Shown: positions 28,693-37,807 of the stretch, in pieces
How positions within the stretch are numbered: the stretch's first letter is position 1
How the letters are laid out: each line of letters opens with the position of its first letter
Assembly (NCBI RefSeq): GCF_900176405.1
Contig: NZ_FWXJ01000003.1
Coordinates: 124,001 to 188,000 of the forward strand
DNA length: 64,000 nt
Source of the DNA: Polynucleobacter kasalickyi
Lineage (GTDB): Bacteria; Pseudomonadota; Gammaproteobacteria; Burkholderiales; Burkholderiaceae
Reading direction: 5' to 3'
The notes under the pieces: generated by a model
The model's database searches: none
Told to the model about the DNA's origin: nothing
The model's input: only the letters and a program-made list of their open reading frames with translations
Made by a program: the position numbers and the translations under genes

Positions 28693-30201
28693 ATGCTTGT
28701 TGCAATCCTACCTTTTAATCTCGCTATATGCTTATTTTTAATTACTCTATTGGTGAGTACATTACATACTCGCAAAAAAAATATTTATATCAAAGATATT
28801 AGCAACTTTCTGCTTCTTTCATTAGTTTTTAACTTTACTTTAATTTTTGTTCGAATTACTTCTTTTATTTTTGATAGCACAGAAAATGTTGATTTACCGT
28901 TTTCTAGTAAATTGTTTATTTTTAATGCCATACTTTACTTCGGTTCTAGAGCAAGTCTTGCAATCTTTTTTAAAAATGTTCGTCAAAAATTTACTCAGCT
29001 CGAAACTAAAAGATTCATTCTGATCATCATTTGCTTACAGTTTTTTTTCTTCTTTCTTTCGTTTTTAAGTGTTGATATAAATTATATTTTGATCTTAGCA
29101 GCATGTTTTCATTTTATTGGTTGCTACTGGGAATTTCATGAGCTATATATATTACAGAAATCCCATAAAAATTCGTTCATTAATTTATCTTGCCTGGTTG
29201 TCTTTCTGAAAACGATTACCCTATTCTTCGTGTTGATCTATTTACTAATATCAACCTATAAACATGATTCCATCTTACTCAATCTTTCTCTTGCAACAAC
29301 TCCGTTCTATATGTTTAAAGGGACATTGATTACATTTGACTTAATTATTTTTGTATTTATTAATGCCTTTTTATTTGAACAAGTGAATGAACTTTCAAGG
29401 CGAACCTCAGATGAAAATGCACTGATTAAGAATTTATTAATTCAACAAACCTCGTTAACTGAGGCTGTGCAAAACTCAAATAAATTTATAGTATCTGGTG
29501 CCTTATCTGCTTCAATTGCTCATGAATTAAGTCATCCACTTGCTAGTATTCAAGCAAATACCGAAATTTTGAGTATGCAACTTACTTCTAGGCACTTACT
29601 GTCGGGAGACGTACAAAATTCAGTCACTTATATTCTGCGTGACACACAAAGGGCTGGACAAACTTTGAAGGCTTTAAAAAGTTTATTTTCTGTTAAAAAA
29701 GAACTCTTAGAATTAAATATTAATGATGTAATTCGACTAAGTATCGATCTAGTTAGTTCAACGATTAACAAAAATAATATTAAATTAAGTCTCCAATTAG
29801 AGAAGGAAATGCCTTCGATTATGGCAAATCCGCATGAGTTACAGCAAGTTCTACTAAATCTATTGAATAACTCCATGCAAGCGATACAAAAAAATAACCC
29901 CAATAATGGCGAGATTACCATCAGTACTCTCATCGAGGACGAATCTATTATTTTATCGATTCTAGATAATGGACACGGATTCTCGATTGATCAAGAAGAT
30001 AAAATTTTTGAACTACTTCGAACCACCAAAAAAGAGGGCATGGGGTTTGGATTGTGGCTTTCAAAATTTATTTTGGAGAAAAATTTTGGCAATATCGAGT
30101 TACTGAACTCTCCAGGAGTTGGTGCAAAGTTAATGATAAAGTTGCCAATTTACACCCCCCCCCAATCAGGGGATAACACAAGCTATTACAAGTTGTCATA
30201 A
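28693..30201 (+). CDS. Seven-transmembrane sensor histidine kinase
   Basis: 502 residues. The first 235 form about seven membrane segments with short loops and no separate sensor domain. A HisKA domain (His277 in SIAHELSHPLASIQ) and a HATPase domain follow (N box ELQQVLLNLLNNSMQAI, DNGHGFS, GMGFGLWLSKFI). The HELxxPLA motif is that of FixL/TodS-like kinases that pair with FixJ-type regulators, as here. A run of nine C at 30155-30163 lies 12 codons before the stop. Removing one C fuses the frame with the downstream regulator; adding one truncates the tail. The signal could be membrane-borne or redox-related (inference). Confidence 0.92.
   Translation: MLVAILPFNLAICLFLITLLVSTLHTRKKNIYIKDISNFLLLSLVFNFTLIFVRITSFIFDSTENVDLPFSSKLFIFNAILYFGSRASLAIFFKNVRQKFTQLETKRFILIIICLQFFFFFLSFLSVDINYILILAACFHFIGCYWEFHELYILQKSHKNSFINLSCLVVFLKTITLFFVLIYLLISTYKHDSILLNLSLATTPFYMFKGTLITFDLIIFVFINAFLFEQVNELSRRTSDENALIKNLLIQQTSLTEAVQNSNKFIVSGALSASIAHELSHPLASIQANTEILSMQLTSRHLLSGDVQNSVTYILRDTQRAGQTLKALKSLFSVKKELLELNINDVIRLSIDLVSSTINKNNIKLSLQLEKEMPSIMANPHELQQVLLNLLNNSMQAIQKNNPNNGEITISTLIEDESIILSILDNGHGFSIDQEDKIFELLRTTKKEGMGFGLWLSKFILEKNFGNIELLNSPGVGAKLMIKLPIYTPPQSGDNTSYYKLS
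30155..30163 (+). repeat. Poly-C tract (nine C) at the kinase/regulator junction
   Basis: Nine consecutive C in an otherwise AT-rich gene, near the 3' end of the kinase. With eight C the reading continues without a stop through 30164-30229 into the ATG of the regulator at 30230, in that gene's frame. With ten C the kinase ends at the TAA at 30174-30176. The tract is a candidate slippage site or a sequencing artefact. Confidence 0.85.
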
Positions 30202-30229
30202 TGAAAGCTTATTTAATCATTTTAGTTTT

Positions 30230-30859
30230 ATGAGTTTAGAAAATCAGCCACGATTGCAATTAAGTAATTCTTCTCACGTTGTTTTATTAGAGGATGATGA
30301 CTTTTTACGGGTTGATTTACATTCTTTACTCACCTTAGGTGGTTATGTTGTCCATGCTTTTAGTAATGCTATTGATTTTTTAAACTCTCCTTTCAATTTT
30401 GCGCCCGCTGTTATCGTCTCAGACATGAGAATGCCAGGAATTTCTGGTGTCAACTTACAATCCGCACTTGTAGAAATTGGTAGAATAATTCCATTTATTT
30501 TTATCAGTGGAGAAAGTACGGAATATCAAATTATCCAAGGAATGAAACAGGGCGCTATTGATTTTTTAATAAAACCTTTTAATAGCGAAGATTTATTTAC
30601 TGCGATTGACAAAGGAATTGCAGTTGATAAGGCTTATGTCCGAGAAATTTCATTTCGCAAAAATTTAGATTCCACTCTAAGAAAATTATCTCCTCGTGAA
30701 TTTCAAGTCTATGAGCTTTTAAAAAAGGGTTATAGCAATGCAGAGCTTTCGCAAACTTTAGGTATTTCGATAGAAACGACCAAACAATATAAACAAGAAG
30801 TGATGCGCAAACTTGAATTGAAATCTTTATCTGAATTGATGAAATTTGCTACTTTGTGA
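30230..30859 (+). CDS. FixJ-type response regulator
   Basis: 209 residues. Receiver: LLEDDDF acidic pocket, D65 in VSDMRMPGISG, Ser in FISGE, Lys in FLIKPF. Then a LuxR-type HTH (LSPREFQVYELLKKGYSNAELSQTLGISIETTKQYKQEVMRKL). It is the expected partner of the 7-TM kinase. No ribosome site precedes the ATG (upstream sequence atcattttagtttt), which fits translational coupling, frameshift expression or an actual fusion. Target genes are unknown. Confidence 0.92.
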   Translation: MSLENQPRLQLSNSSHVVLLEDDDFLRVDLHSLLTLGGYVVHAFSNAIDFLNSPFNFAPAVIVSDMRMPGISGVNLQSALVEIGRIIPFIFISGESTEYQIIQGMKQGAIDFLIKPFNSEDLFTAIDKGIAVDKAYVREISFRKNLDSTLRKLSPREFQVYELLKKGYSNAELSQTLGISIETTKQYKQEVMRKLELKSLSELMKFATL

Positions 30860-30871
30860 ATTTATTGATAA

Positions 30872-31435
30872 TCAGTTTTTAACTGAAGGCTCTACTTCAA
30901 TATATATTTCTACTCTTTTCAAAAAAGCAATGTTCCAGTAGGATTTATACATTGCGATCTTTGGCTTTCCAACAATAAGCAATTTTTCTTTCGCTAACCA
31001 TGATTTTAATAACAAGATTTTTTGTACTATCTTTTCATTACTCATTAGCCCTATGACTCTAACTGTGCCGTAATGTTTTTCTGGCTGATTACTCATTGTT
31101 ATTCTTTTCTGAAAAACGCTTAGTGGTAAGTCATTATTTTCTAGAAAGAATATAAATTTCCATTCGTTTCTCTTGGCTAAAGGTTCAATCAATATTTCTG
31201 GGATGCTACGATTACTGGCAGACTCATTGATCAATATTTTTTTATTTTGTTCAATTAACGCTAACAGTTTCCTTTTGGCTTTTATAAGTGCGTTTGTTCT
31301 GCTCCCTATTGCCACTATTTCTAAAACAGTTGCAGGAGTATATTTTCTTAGTTCAAATTCGTCAAAATTCACCATCAATTTATAACTTGTATCTTTCATA
31401 AAATGATGGTGAATTTTATTATTATGATTTTCCAT
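30872..31435 (-). CDS. SOUL-like heme-binding family protein, divergent and cytoplasmic
   Basis: 187 residues. NFDEFELRKYTPATVLEI is the SOUL/HBP opening also found in the second copy at 40005, and KSWLAKEKLLIVGKPKIAMYKSYWNIAFLKR matches the SOUL C-terminal block. Unlike that copy it has no signal peptide and lacks the MTVPV/MTAPV core repeats, so ligand binding may have changed. The start is uncertain (31435, or the Met at residue 13). It converges on the FixJ-like regulator with a 12-bp gap. Confidence 0.75.
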   Translation of the reverse strand: MENHNNKIHHHFMKDTSYKLMVNFDEFELRKYTPATVLEIVAIGSRTNALIKAKRKLLALIEQNKKILINESASNRSIPEILIEPLAKRNEWKFIFFLENNDLPLSVFQKRITMSNQPEKHYGTVRVIGLMSNEKIVQKILLLKSWLAKEKLLIVGKPKIAMYKSYWNIAFLKRVEIYIEVEPSVKN

Positions 31436-31466
31436 GACTGTATTAAATCAACTATCGCATCATCCA

Positions 31467-31490
31467 ACAATCCCCCATTAAAGGGATTGT
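31467..31490. other. Intergenic hairpin upstream of the SOUL-like gene
   Basis: acaatccc (31467-31474) pairs perfectly with gggattgt (31483-31490) around an 8-nt loop. No T run follows on either strand, so it is a weak terminator candidate or an operator; nothing else is seen in 31436-31557. Confidence 0.35.
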
Positions 31491-31557
31491 GAATTCAATG
31501 CCATTTGGTAGCTTAGATAATTGGTTTTTATACCTTGGGTTAAATGCATTGAATTAG

Positions 31558-31581
31558 AATGAACGAATTTTTTCGTTCATT
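31558..31581 (-). terminator. Hairpin after the pilin gene
   Basis: aatgaacgaa (31558-31567) and ttcgttcatt (31572-31581) form a perfect 10-bp stem with a 4-base loop, 18 bp after the pilin stop. The T run that should follow is poor (ctaattc), so termination may be incomplete or factor-assisted. Confidence 0.6.
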
Positions 31582-31599
31582 ATTTAATCCAAACTAAAT

Positions 31600-32097
31600 T
31601 TACCGACATTCCGCAGGTAACAATTTTTTAGAAATTGTTGCACCATTTCCTTTACATGACCATCCTCCAGCCCAAGCTTCTGCCAGCTTCTTGTTAGCCA
31701 AATCAATAGCGCTTGAATCTAGTTTGGGATTATTTGAGGGGTAAAGGATCAATAAGTTGTGTTCGGCGGGAGCAACGGCATCTGAAAACTCGATCAAAAT
31801 TGCTCCTGTATCCTCGATTGTTATATCGTTAACGCCAGTTGTGGGTTTAAATTTAAAGCTATTTTTTGTTGCCTCGACCATCGAACTAGGACCATTTGCT
31901 GCGTATGCCTCGGATACAATCATTTTGGCTGAAGAGGCTAGGCTCAAGCCTTCAGCAACTCTTCCTCTAGCAATGTATTCTTGGTATTGAGGCACTGCAA
32001 TTGACGCTAATATTGCAATAATTGCTACTACCACCATAAGCTCTATTAATGTAAATCCACTTTCCTGTTTTAAATTCGTAATTACTATTTTCTTCAT
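31600..32097 (-). CDS. Type IV pilin (PilA-like major pilin)
   Basis: About 165 residues. A basic leader ends in ESG, followed by the class III prepilin cleavage context FTLIELMVVVAIIAILASIA with Glu at mature position 5, then the hydrophobic assembly helix and RGRVAEGLSLASSAK. Two C-terminal cysteines (WSCKGNG and PAEC) frame the D-region. It would be processed by PilD and polymerised into twitching or DNA-uptake pili. Three ATGs are adjacent; AAGGAG spacing favours the last, at 32097 (the first is at 32103). Confidence 0.92.
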   Translation of the reverse strand: MKKIVITNLKQESGFTLIELMVVVAIIAILASIAVPQYQEYIARGRVAEGLSLASSAKMIVSEAYAANGPSSMVEATKNSFKFKPTTGVNDITIEDTGAILIEFSDAVAPAEHNLLILYPSNNPKLDSSAIDLANKKLAEAWAGGWSCKGNGATISKKLLPAECR

Positions 32098-32209
32098 CAT
32101 CATTTCTCCTTTAACTAAAGAGAAAAGTTTGCCAAATTATTTTGGTCCTTTAGGGGGTGGTGAATGTCAGATTTGTCTTTTAATGAGTAAGATGAATCTT
32201 ACAAAGAAA

Positions 32210-32233
32210 AAAGGGGAAATAAATTTCCCCTTT
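32210..32233 (-). terminator. Rho-independent terminator after terC
   Basis: aaaggggaaa (32210-32219) and tttcccctttt region (32224-32233) form a 10-bp stem with loop taaa. On the minus strand it runs into cccctttttt, a good T tract. It separates terC from the pilin gene. Confidence 0.85.
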
Positions 32234-32257
32234 ATTTTATTGCGTTACATATGAACT

Positions 32258-32950
32258 TTAATCTTTTTGATGCTTCCTCTTTAGCGTATAACCAATCGCT
32301 AGAACAGATGCAATACCTAGTATAGGTAATACCCAATGTAACTCGCTTGGCGCAGTCTCAAAGAATTTAACTAATGAAGGATCTGTTAGTACCATCTCGC
32401 CTGCTAACAACCCGAGTAAGCCAGCACCTAAAACTACGATAAATGGGAATCTATCCATAATTTTTAAAAGAATTGTGCTGCCAAAAATAATCAATGGAAT
32501 ACTTAAAGCTAGGCCAATTAAGATTAATGGAATACGCGCTTCCTCTGGAGCTTTATTGGCAACTCCAACTACGGCAATCACGTTATCTAAACTCATTACC
32601 AAATCAGCAATTAGAATTGTTTTAACGGCTTTTAGGAGGTTAGAAGAACCTTCAATGCCATCATCCTCATCATCGCCTTCAGCTAATAACTGAACGCCAA
32701 TATATACAAGTAAAACCGCACCAATAATTTTTAAATACGGTAAAGTTAACAATTGCACAGCTGTCAAAGTAAGTATGACCCGCAAAATAATTGCTGCAGC
32801 GCTACCCCAAAAAATTGCTCTCTTTTGATGTTCCTTAGGTAAATTTCTTGATGCCATTGCAATTACAACAGCATTATCTCCAGACAAAATAATGTTAGTA
32901 AACATAATCATGCCTAGCGCAATCCACGTGCTTTGAGCAGTAAAATCCAT
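32258..32950 (-). CDS. TerC-family integral membrane protein
   Basis: 230 residues, about seven membrane segments. NIILSGDNAVVIAMASRNLP near the start and DLVMSLDNVIAVVGVANKA in the middle are the paired acidic TerC motifs. The family is linked to metal (manganese, calcium) efflux and tellurite resistance; which applies here is unknown. It lies downstream of sucD, as in other Burkholderiaceae, but a terminator between them suggests separate transcripts. Confidence 0.9.
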   Translation of the reverse strand: MDFTAQSTWIALGMIMFTNIILSGDNAVVIAMASRNLPKEHQKRAIFWGSAAAIILRVILTLTAVQLLTLPYLKIIGAVLLVYIGVQLLAEGDDEDDGIEGSSNLLKAVKTILIADLVMSLDNVIAVVGVANKAPEEARIPLILIGLALSIPLIIFGSTILLKIMDRFPFIVVLGAGLLGLLAGEMVLTDPSLVKFFETAPSELHWVLPILGIASVLAIGYTLKRKHQKD

Positions 32951-33029
32951 CTTCTTTTTCCCCTAGTTATTTGAATATTTTGAACATCATAGCTTAAATT
33001 CAACTGATTAGTAAAAATCAGACAACAAA

Positions 33030-33048
33030 AAAGGGAGTTTCCTCCCAT
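33030..33048 (-). terminator. Rho-independent terminator after sucCD
   Basis: gggag (33033-33037) and ctccc (33042-33046) pair around tttc. On the minus strand the stem is followed by ttttttg. It lies about 25 bp after the sucD stop. Confidence 0.78.
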
Positions 33049-33069
33049 TTTCGCTGATTCAGAAAGTTA

Positions 33070-33963
33070 TTATATTAATGATTTAAGGATACGTGCCATT
33101 TCAGAAGGGTTTCTTGTTACTTTAAAGCCACACTCTTCCATTACTGCTAATTTTGCATCAGCTGTATCAGCACCACCAGAAATTAGAGCACCTGCGTGAC
33201 CCATTCTTTTTCCAGCAGGAGCGGTTACACCGGCAATAAATCCAACGATTGGTTTCTTCATATTTTCTTTACACCAACGCGCTGCATCAGCTTCATCCGG
33301 TCCACCAATTTCACCAATCATAATCACAGCATCTGTATCTGGATCATCATTAAAGGCTTTCATTACGTCAATATGCTTCAAACCATTAATTGGATCGCCA
33401 CCGATACCAACTGCTGATGATTGACCTAAACCAATTTCAGTTAATTGGGCTACTGCTTCATAAGTTAGCGTACCAGAACGGCTTACCACGCCAATACGGC
33501 CTTTACGGTGAATATGACCAGGCATAATACCGATTTTGATTTCTTCAGGTGTAATTAGACCTGGGCAGTTTGGTCCAAGTAACAAAGTTTTCTTGCCACC
33601 CCTAGCTTCTTTTTCCTTCATACGATTTCTAACTTCTAACATATCACGGACTGGAATACCCTCAGTGATACAAATCGCTAAATCTAGATCAGCTTCAACT
33701 GCTTCCCAAATTGCTGCTGCAGCACCTGCTGGCGGTACGTAAATAACTGAAACTGTTGCGCCTGTTTGTTGAGCTGCTTCTTTTACTGTTCCGAAAATAG
33801 GAATTTGAAAGATGGATTCGCCTGCTTTTTTAGGATTAACTCCAGCGACAAAACACTCTTTTCCGTTTGCATATTCTTGGCATTTTTCTGTATGAAACTG
33901 ACCAGTTTTACCAGTGATACCCTGTGTAATTACGCGCGTATTTTTATTTATCAAGATTGACAT
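33070..33963 (-). CDS. sucD: Succinyl-CoA synthetase, alpha subunit
   Basis: 297 residues. VITQGITGKTGQFHTE binds CoA, LLGPNCPGLITP and SRSGTLTYEAVAQL follow, the phosphorylated His lies in MGHAGALISGG, and GIGGDPINGLKHIDV is typical. The TCA-cycle enzyme makes ATP or GTP from succinyl-CoA. AAGGAA precedes the ATG; it is 19 bp after sucC in the same operon. Confidence 0.98.
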   Translation of the reverse strand: MSILINKNTRVITQGITGKTGQFHTEKCQEYANGKECFVAGVNPKKAGESIFQIPIFGTVKEAAQQTGATVSVIYVPPAGAAAAIWEAVEADLDLAICITEGIPVRDMLEVRNRMKEKEARGGKKTLLLGPNCPGLITPEEIKIGIMPGHIHRKGRIGVVSRSGTLTYEAVAQLTEIGLGQSSAVGIGGDPINGLKHIDVMKAFNDDPDTDAVIMIGEIGGPDEADAARWCKENMKKPIVGFIAGVTAPAGKRMGHAGALISGGADTADAKLAVMEECGFKVTRNPSEMARILKSLI

Positions 33964-33982
33964 ATGTATTCCTTAGATATTC

Positions 33983-35143
33983 TTATTTAACAGAAGCAAC
34001 AACTTTTGTAGCAGCTTCAGCCATTGTGTCTGCACTAATAATTGGCAAACCAGATTCAGCTAACATTTTCTTGCCAATATCTTCATTAGTTCCTTTCATA
34101 CGAACAACTAAAGGTACTGAGAGGTTCACGGCTTTACAAGCTGTAATAATTCCAGTGGCAATCACGTCGCAACGCATAATGCCACCAAAAATATTCACCA
34201 AAATTGCTTTGACTTTTTCATTCTTCAGCATAATCTTGAAAGCTTCAGTCACTTTTTCAGCTGTAGCACCACCACCTACGTCCAAAAAGTTTGCTGGCTC
34301 GCCACCAAACAGTTTAATCGTGTCCATTGTGGCCATCGCTAAACCAGCACCATTCACCAAACAGCCAATGTTTCCATCTAATGAAATGTACGCTAAGTCA
34401 AATTTCGAAGCTTCAATTTCCGCTGGGTCTTCTTCTGCTTCATCACGATAAGCGACGATTTCTGGATGTCTAAACAATGCATTTGGATCAAAGTTAAACT
34501 TTGCATCTAAAGCTTTAATATTCCCATTGCCTTCAAGAATTAAAGGATTGATTTCGACTAATGATGCATCTGTTTGCATGTAAGTTTTAAATAAATTCAC
34601 TAAAACTTCTTTAGCTTGTGCTTGTGATGCCTCTGGTACGCCAATACCTTTTACGAGGTTACTAGCTTGGGCTTCGGTCATACCTTCTAATGGATTAATA
34701 AATTCTTTAATAATTTTTTCAGGTGTATGAGCAGCGACTTCTTCAATATCCATACCGCCTTCACTGGAGGCCATTACAACAACTTTTTGAGTTTCACGAT
34801 CTGTCAAAATACCTACGTAATACTCTTTTTTAATATCTGCACCATCTTCAATCAGAAGCCTTCTAACCAACTGTCCTTCAGGGCCTGTTTGATGGGTTTT
34901 CAACATCATCCCTAAAATATCAGTCGAATATTTTCTAACGTCTTCTAGGCTTTTAGCTACCTTCACGCCACCACCTTTACCTCGACCACCTGCATGAATT
35001 TGAGCTTTAACAACCCAAACTGGTCCGCCTAATTTTTCAGCGGCTGCAACCGCTTCGTCAACACTAAATACTGGAATGCCATTTGGCACTGGAACGTTAA
35101 ATTGGCGAAGGATTTCTTTGCCTTGGTATTCGTGGATTTTCAT
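33983..35143 (-). CDS. sucC: Succinyl-CoA synthetase, beta subunit
   Basis: 386 residues, ATP-grasp subunit. [20 protein letters not shown] starts the protein; [53 protein letters not shown] and the C-terminal [13 protein letters not shown] are diagnostic. It holds the nucleotide site and pairs with SucD. AAGGAAG precedes the ATG. Confidence 0.98.
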   Translation of the reverse strand: MKIHEYQGKEILRQFNVPVPNGIPVFSVDEAVAAAEKLGGPVWVVKAQIHAGGRGKGGGVKVAKSLEDVRKYSTDILGMMLKTHQTGPEGQLVRRLLIEDGADIKKEYYVGILTDRETQKVVVMASSEGGMDIEEVAAHTPEKIIKEFINPLEGMTEAQASNLVKGIGVPEASQAQAKEVLVNLFKTYMQTDASLVEINPLILEGNGNIKALDAKFNFDPNALFRHPEIVAYRDEAEEDPAEIEASKFDLAYISLDGNIGCLVNGAGLAMATMDTIKLFGGEPANFLDVGGGATAEKVTEAFKIMLKNEKVKAILVNIFGGIMRCDVIATGIITACKAVNLSVPLVVRMKGTNEDIGKKMLAESGLPIISADTMAEAATKVVASVK

Positions 35144-35232
35144 GAAGTCTTCCTTTTATTGAACAAGTTTAATAATGATAAATGTTTTGAATGAACTAAT
35201 TACGTCAAATGAGTGTTTTGAGAATTTAAGTC

Positions 35233-35814
35233 TTAAGCATCTTCCTTAAATCCATACCATGTTGGATGATATTTTTTTACTACTTCACCGTTTACATTCC
35301 AGCTGTGGCAACCATTAAACTGGAACGGAAGTTTTTGTTTTGGCACTTTATTTGGGTCATAAGGTACCGTTACAGGAAATACTTCGTTTACGAATGCTTG
35401 GTAGACTGCGGTTGGTAATACGTTGCTTAATTCATTAATATGCGTACAACCTTGAATACCGCCCATTCTTTCCTTAACTCCATTTCTAAATCCCTCGGAA
35501 AGATTTAATCCCACTAATTTCGAATAATCTGGAACGATTTGTTCGCAATACCCAGGATATGGTTTAGCCAACATTTCGGCCTCTGCAAACAGGACTTCCA
35601 TCTTCGTATTGATGGTTAAGAGAATTTTCATGAAATGAACCGGCTCACCTTTTTTTAAGTGAACAACTACCAAGTCAAAATCTTTTCCCTTAGTATCAAT
35701 AAGTTGTGCTTCAACATCCCATAATCCATCATCTCTTTTAAATACTTTTATATCAAATTCACGATGATGAATTAGCTGACGATTAGGGTTTTTCTCTATT
35801 TGATTTTCTGACAT
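35233..35814 (-). CDS. DUF2889 domain protein
   Basis: 193 residues. LIHHREFDIKVFKRDDGLWDVEAQLID at the start, HFMKILLTINTKMEVLFAEA, GIQGCTHINEL and a C-terminal HPTWYGF are the conserved blocks of DUF2889, a family of unknown function common in betaproteobacteria. There is no signal peptide or membrane segment. It sits between recX and sucC, its usual place in this group. Confidence 0.88.
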   Translation of the reverse strand: MSENQIEKNPNRQLIHHREFDIKVFKRDDGLWDVEAQLIDTKGKDFDLVVVHLKKGEPVHFMKILLTINTKMEVLFAEAEMLAKPYPGYCEQIVPDYSKLVGLNLSEGFRNGVKERMGGIQGCTHINELSNVLPTAVYQAFVNEVFPVTVPYDPNKVPKQKLPFQFNGCHSWNVNGEVVKKYHPTWYGFKEDA

Positions 35815-35840
35815 GCCATTAGTCTAACATTTTCAACGGG

Positions 35841-36305
35841 CTAGTTCGGATGTTTTCCTCTTACAATCCCCATTATGACCTCTTGAGGAAAGCCTCGACT
35901 CGCTAAAAATCTGATTTGTTTTGCTAATTCATTTGGTTCATTTGTCAGCATGCCAAATTTCTTTTCCCATACTTCGTAACAACGCTGAAACTCTGATTCC
36001 TTCAATTTTCCTAGTTCGACCTTTAACATTTCGGGCGCTAGTTGGTGCTGTTGTAAAACGTGAGTGAGCTTACGGATGCCAAATTTGGATGATTTACTTG
36101 ATATAAAACTTTGGGTAAAACGCTCATTAGACAAATACCCTTTATCTAATAGTTTTGCAATTACTGCATCTAACTCCTCTTCCGAACTTGCATAAGGAAG
36201 TAGTTTTTTTCTTAATTCAAATTGGCTATATTCCCGATTTGACAAATATTTGATTGCTCGTCCGATAAGACTTATCTTAGGACGAGCATTTTCATCTGAT
36301 AACAC
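35841..36305 (-). CDS. recX: Regulatory protein RecX
   Basis: 154 residues. Three-helix RecX repeats are visible: RAIKYLSNREYSQFELRKKL, LDAVIAKLLDKGYLSNERFTQSFI and the C-terminal IRFLASRGFPQEVIMGIV. It modulates RecA filaments. The start is GTG at 36305, 10 bp after the recA stop, so it is co-transcribed with recA and under the same LexA control. Confidence 0.92.
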   Translation of the reverse strand: MLSDENARPKISLIGRAIKYLSNREYSQFELRKKLLPYASSEEELDAVIAKLLDKGYLSNERFTQSFISSKSSKFGIRKLTHVLQQHQLAPEMLKVELGKLKESEFQRCYEVWEKKFGMLTNEPNELAKQIRFLASRGFPQEVIMGIVRGKHPN

Positions 36306-36315
36306 TAGTTAATCT

Positions 36316-37440
36316 TTAAGCTGTTGGTGGCTCAACTTCATCTTCCTCAACTCCTGCAATGACTGATTTTGATGACTTCGTGCTGAGCTTATCTCTTATT
36401 AAACCTTCAATTTCTTTACTTAATGCTGGGTTTGCTTTTAAGAAATCTCGCGCATTATCTTTACCCTGCCCAATTTTCTCACCCTTATAGCTATACCAAG
36501 ATCCTGATTTGTCCACGATATCAGCTTCAACGCCCATATCAATAATTTCACCTTCTCTAGAAATTCCTGTGCCATACATGATGTCAAATATTGCTTCTCT
36601 GAATGGCGGTGATACTTTATTTTTTACAACTTTTACTCTTGTCTCATTACCAATGTTCTCGTCACCCTTTTTAATACTACCAATTCGTCTAATATCTAAT
36701 CTCATGGAAGCATAAAACTTAAGGGCATTACCGCCCGTTGTCGTTTCGGGCGAGCCGAACATTACGCCAATTTTCATACGAATTTGATTAATAAAAATAA
36801 TCATCGAATTAGTTCGTTTAATGGTTCCTGTGAGCTTACGAAGTGCTTGAGACATTAATCTAGCTTGCAAGCCAGGTAATGAATCTCCCATTTCCCCCTC
36901 GATTTCTGCTTTTGGAACAAGGGCTGCCACAGAGTCGATAACAATCAGATCAATTGAACCCGACCTTACTAATGCATCCGCAATTTCAAGGGCTTGTTCG
37001 CCTGTGTCTGGTTGTGATATGAGTAGGTTGTTAACATCGACCCCAAGTTTTGCTGCGTATTGGACATCCAAAGCATGCTCAGCATCAATAAATGCACAGG
37101 TACCACCAAGTTTTTGCATTTCGGCCACTGCATGAAGTGTAAGTGTTGTTTTTCCTGAGGACTCTGGACCGTAAATTTCAATTACTCGCCCCCTTGCTAA
37201 TCCGCCAACTCCTAAAGCTATATCAAGTCCAAGTGAGCCTGTCGAAACAACTTGAATGTCTTGAGCAATTTCGGCATCACCCAGTCTCATGATTGAGCCT
37301 TTGCCAAATTGCTTTTCAATCTGCGCTAAGGCTGCACTTAAAGCCTTTTGCTTTTCACCAGAAAGCCCGTTAAATTCTTGGTTTGCTGAAGTAGCGGATG
37401 AATTTGTAGTCGCACTGCTTTTTGACTTTTTATCTTCCAT
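36316..37440 (-). CDS. recA: Recombinase RecA
   Basis: About 374 residues. Walker [45 protein letters not shown], loop L2 [27 protein letters not shown] and the acidic C terminus are all present. It drives homologous recombination and LexA cleavage. A Ser/Thr/Asn-rich N-terminal extension of about 20 residues precedes the usual [20 protein letters not shown] prefer the ATG at 37440 (GGA at -11); one at 37455 is also possible. A LexA operator lies about 60 bp upstream. Confidence 0.98.
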   Translation of the reverse strand: MEDKKSKSSATTNSSATSANQEFNGLSGEKQKALSAALAQIEKQFGKGSIMRLGDAEIAQDIQVVSTGSLGLDIALGVGGLARGRVIEIYGPESSGKTTLTLHAVAEMQKLGGTCAFIDAEHALDVQYAAKLGVDVNNLLISQPDTGEQALEIADALVRSGSIDLIVIDSVAALVPKAEIEGEMGDSLPGLQARLMSQALRKLTGTIKRTNSMIIFINQIRMKIGVMFGSPETTTGGNALKFYASMRLDIRRIGSIKKGDENIGNETRVKVVKNKVSPPFREAIFDIMYGTGISREGEIIDMGVEADIVDKSGSWYSYKGEKIGQGKDNARDFLKANPALSKEIEGLIRDKLSTKSSKSVIAGVEEDEVEPPTA

Positions 37441-37508
37441 TTTTTTTCCAATCATACGATGTTCTTTTCCATTCAGTGTTATTTGCTTATTTTGCTTACT
37501 TTCTCATA

Positions 37509-37524
37509 CTGTATATAAAAACAG
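37509..37524. promoter_or_regulatory. LexA operator (SOS box) of recA-recX
   Basis: ctgtatataaaaacag is a full CTGT-N8-ACAG SOS box of the gamma/betaproteobacterial type, and the flanking bases (TA before it) also match. It overlaps the likely -10 of a minus-strand promoter with TTGAAT as -35, giving direct repression by LexA. The rest of 37525-37807 holds promoters for recA and the MFS gene but no gene I can support. Confidence 0.92.
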
Positions 37525-37807
37525 TTAAAAATTCAAGCATCTTTTTAAATTAAGTTCATTATTTCCTCATTCACATTGAATATACAGCATGGTTGTCTGA
37601 CTTTTAGCTGATATTTTGTAAGATTTATCCTACCGTCGAATGAATACTCTTTTGGGAACTTTTTCGTTAATCAATTGAATACTCTCATATTTAAAAATTT
37701 TTCGAGTCAATGTAAGGAGTTACCCTAGATTGATATCTATTTTATGGTTTAAATCGGCATAATGATCTAGTAGTTCTATTATTTTAATTTAACAGTAGGA
37801 GTTAAAC

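Noticed and set aside
32104..32160. Sigma-54-like promoter for the pilin (TGGCA on the minus strand).
   Set aside because: The -12 element lacks GC (TTTCT instead of TTGCA), so the match is too weak to list, although pilin genes often use sigma-54.
33957..34451. Plus-strand open frame of 164 codons opposite sucC.
   Set aside because: sucC is unmistakable on the other strand; the antisense frame is low-complexity Ser/Ala/Pro and starts without a ribosome site.
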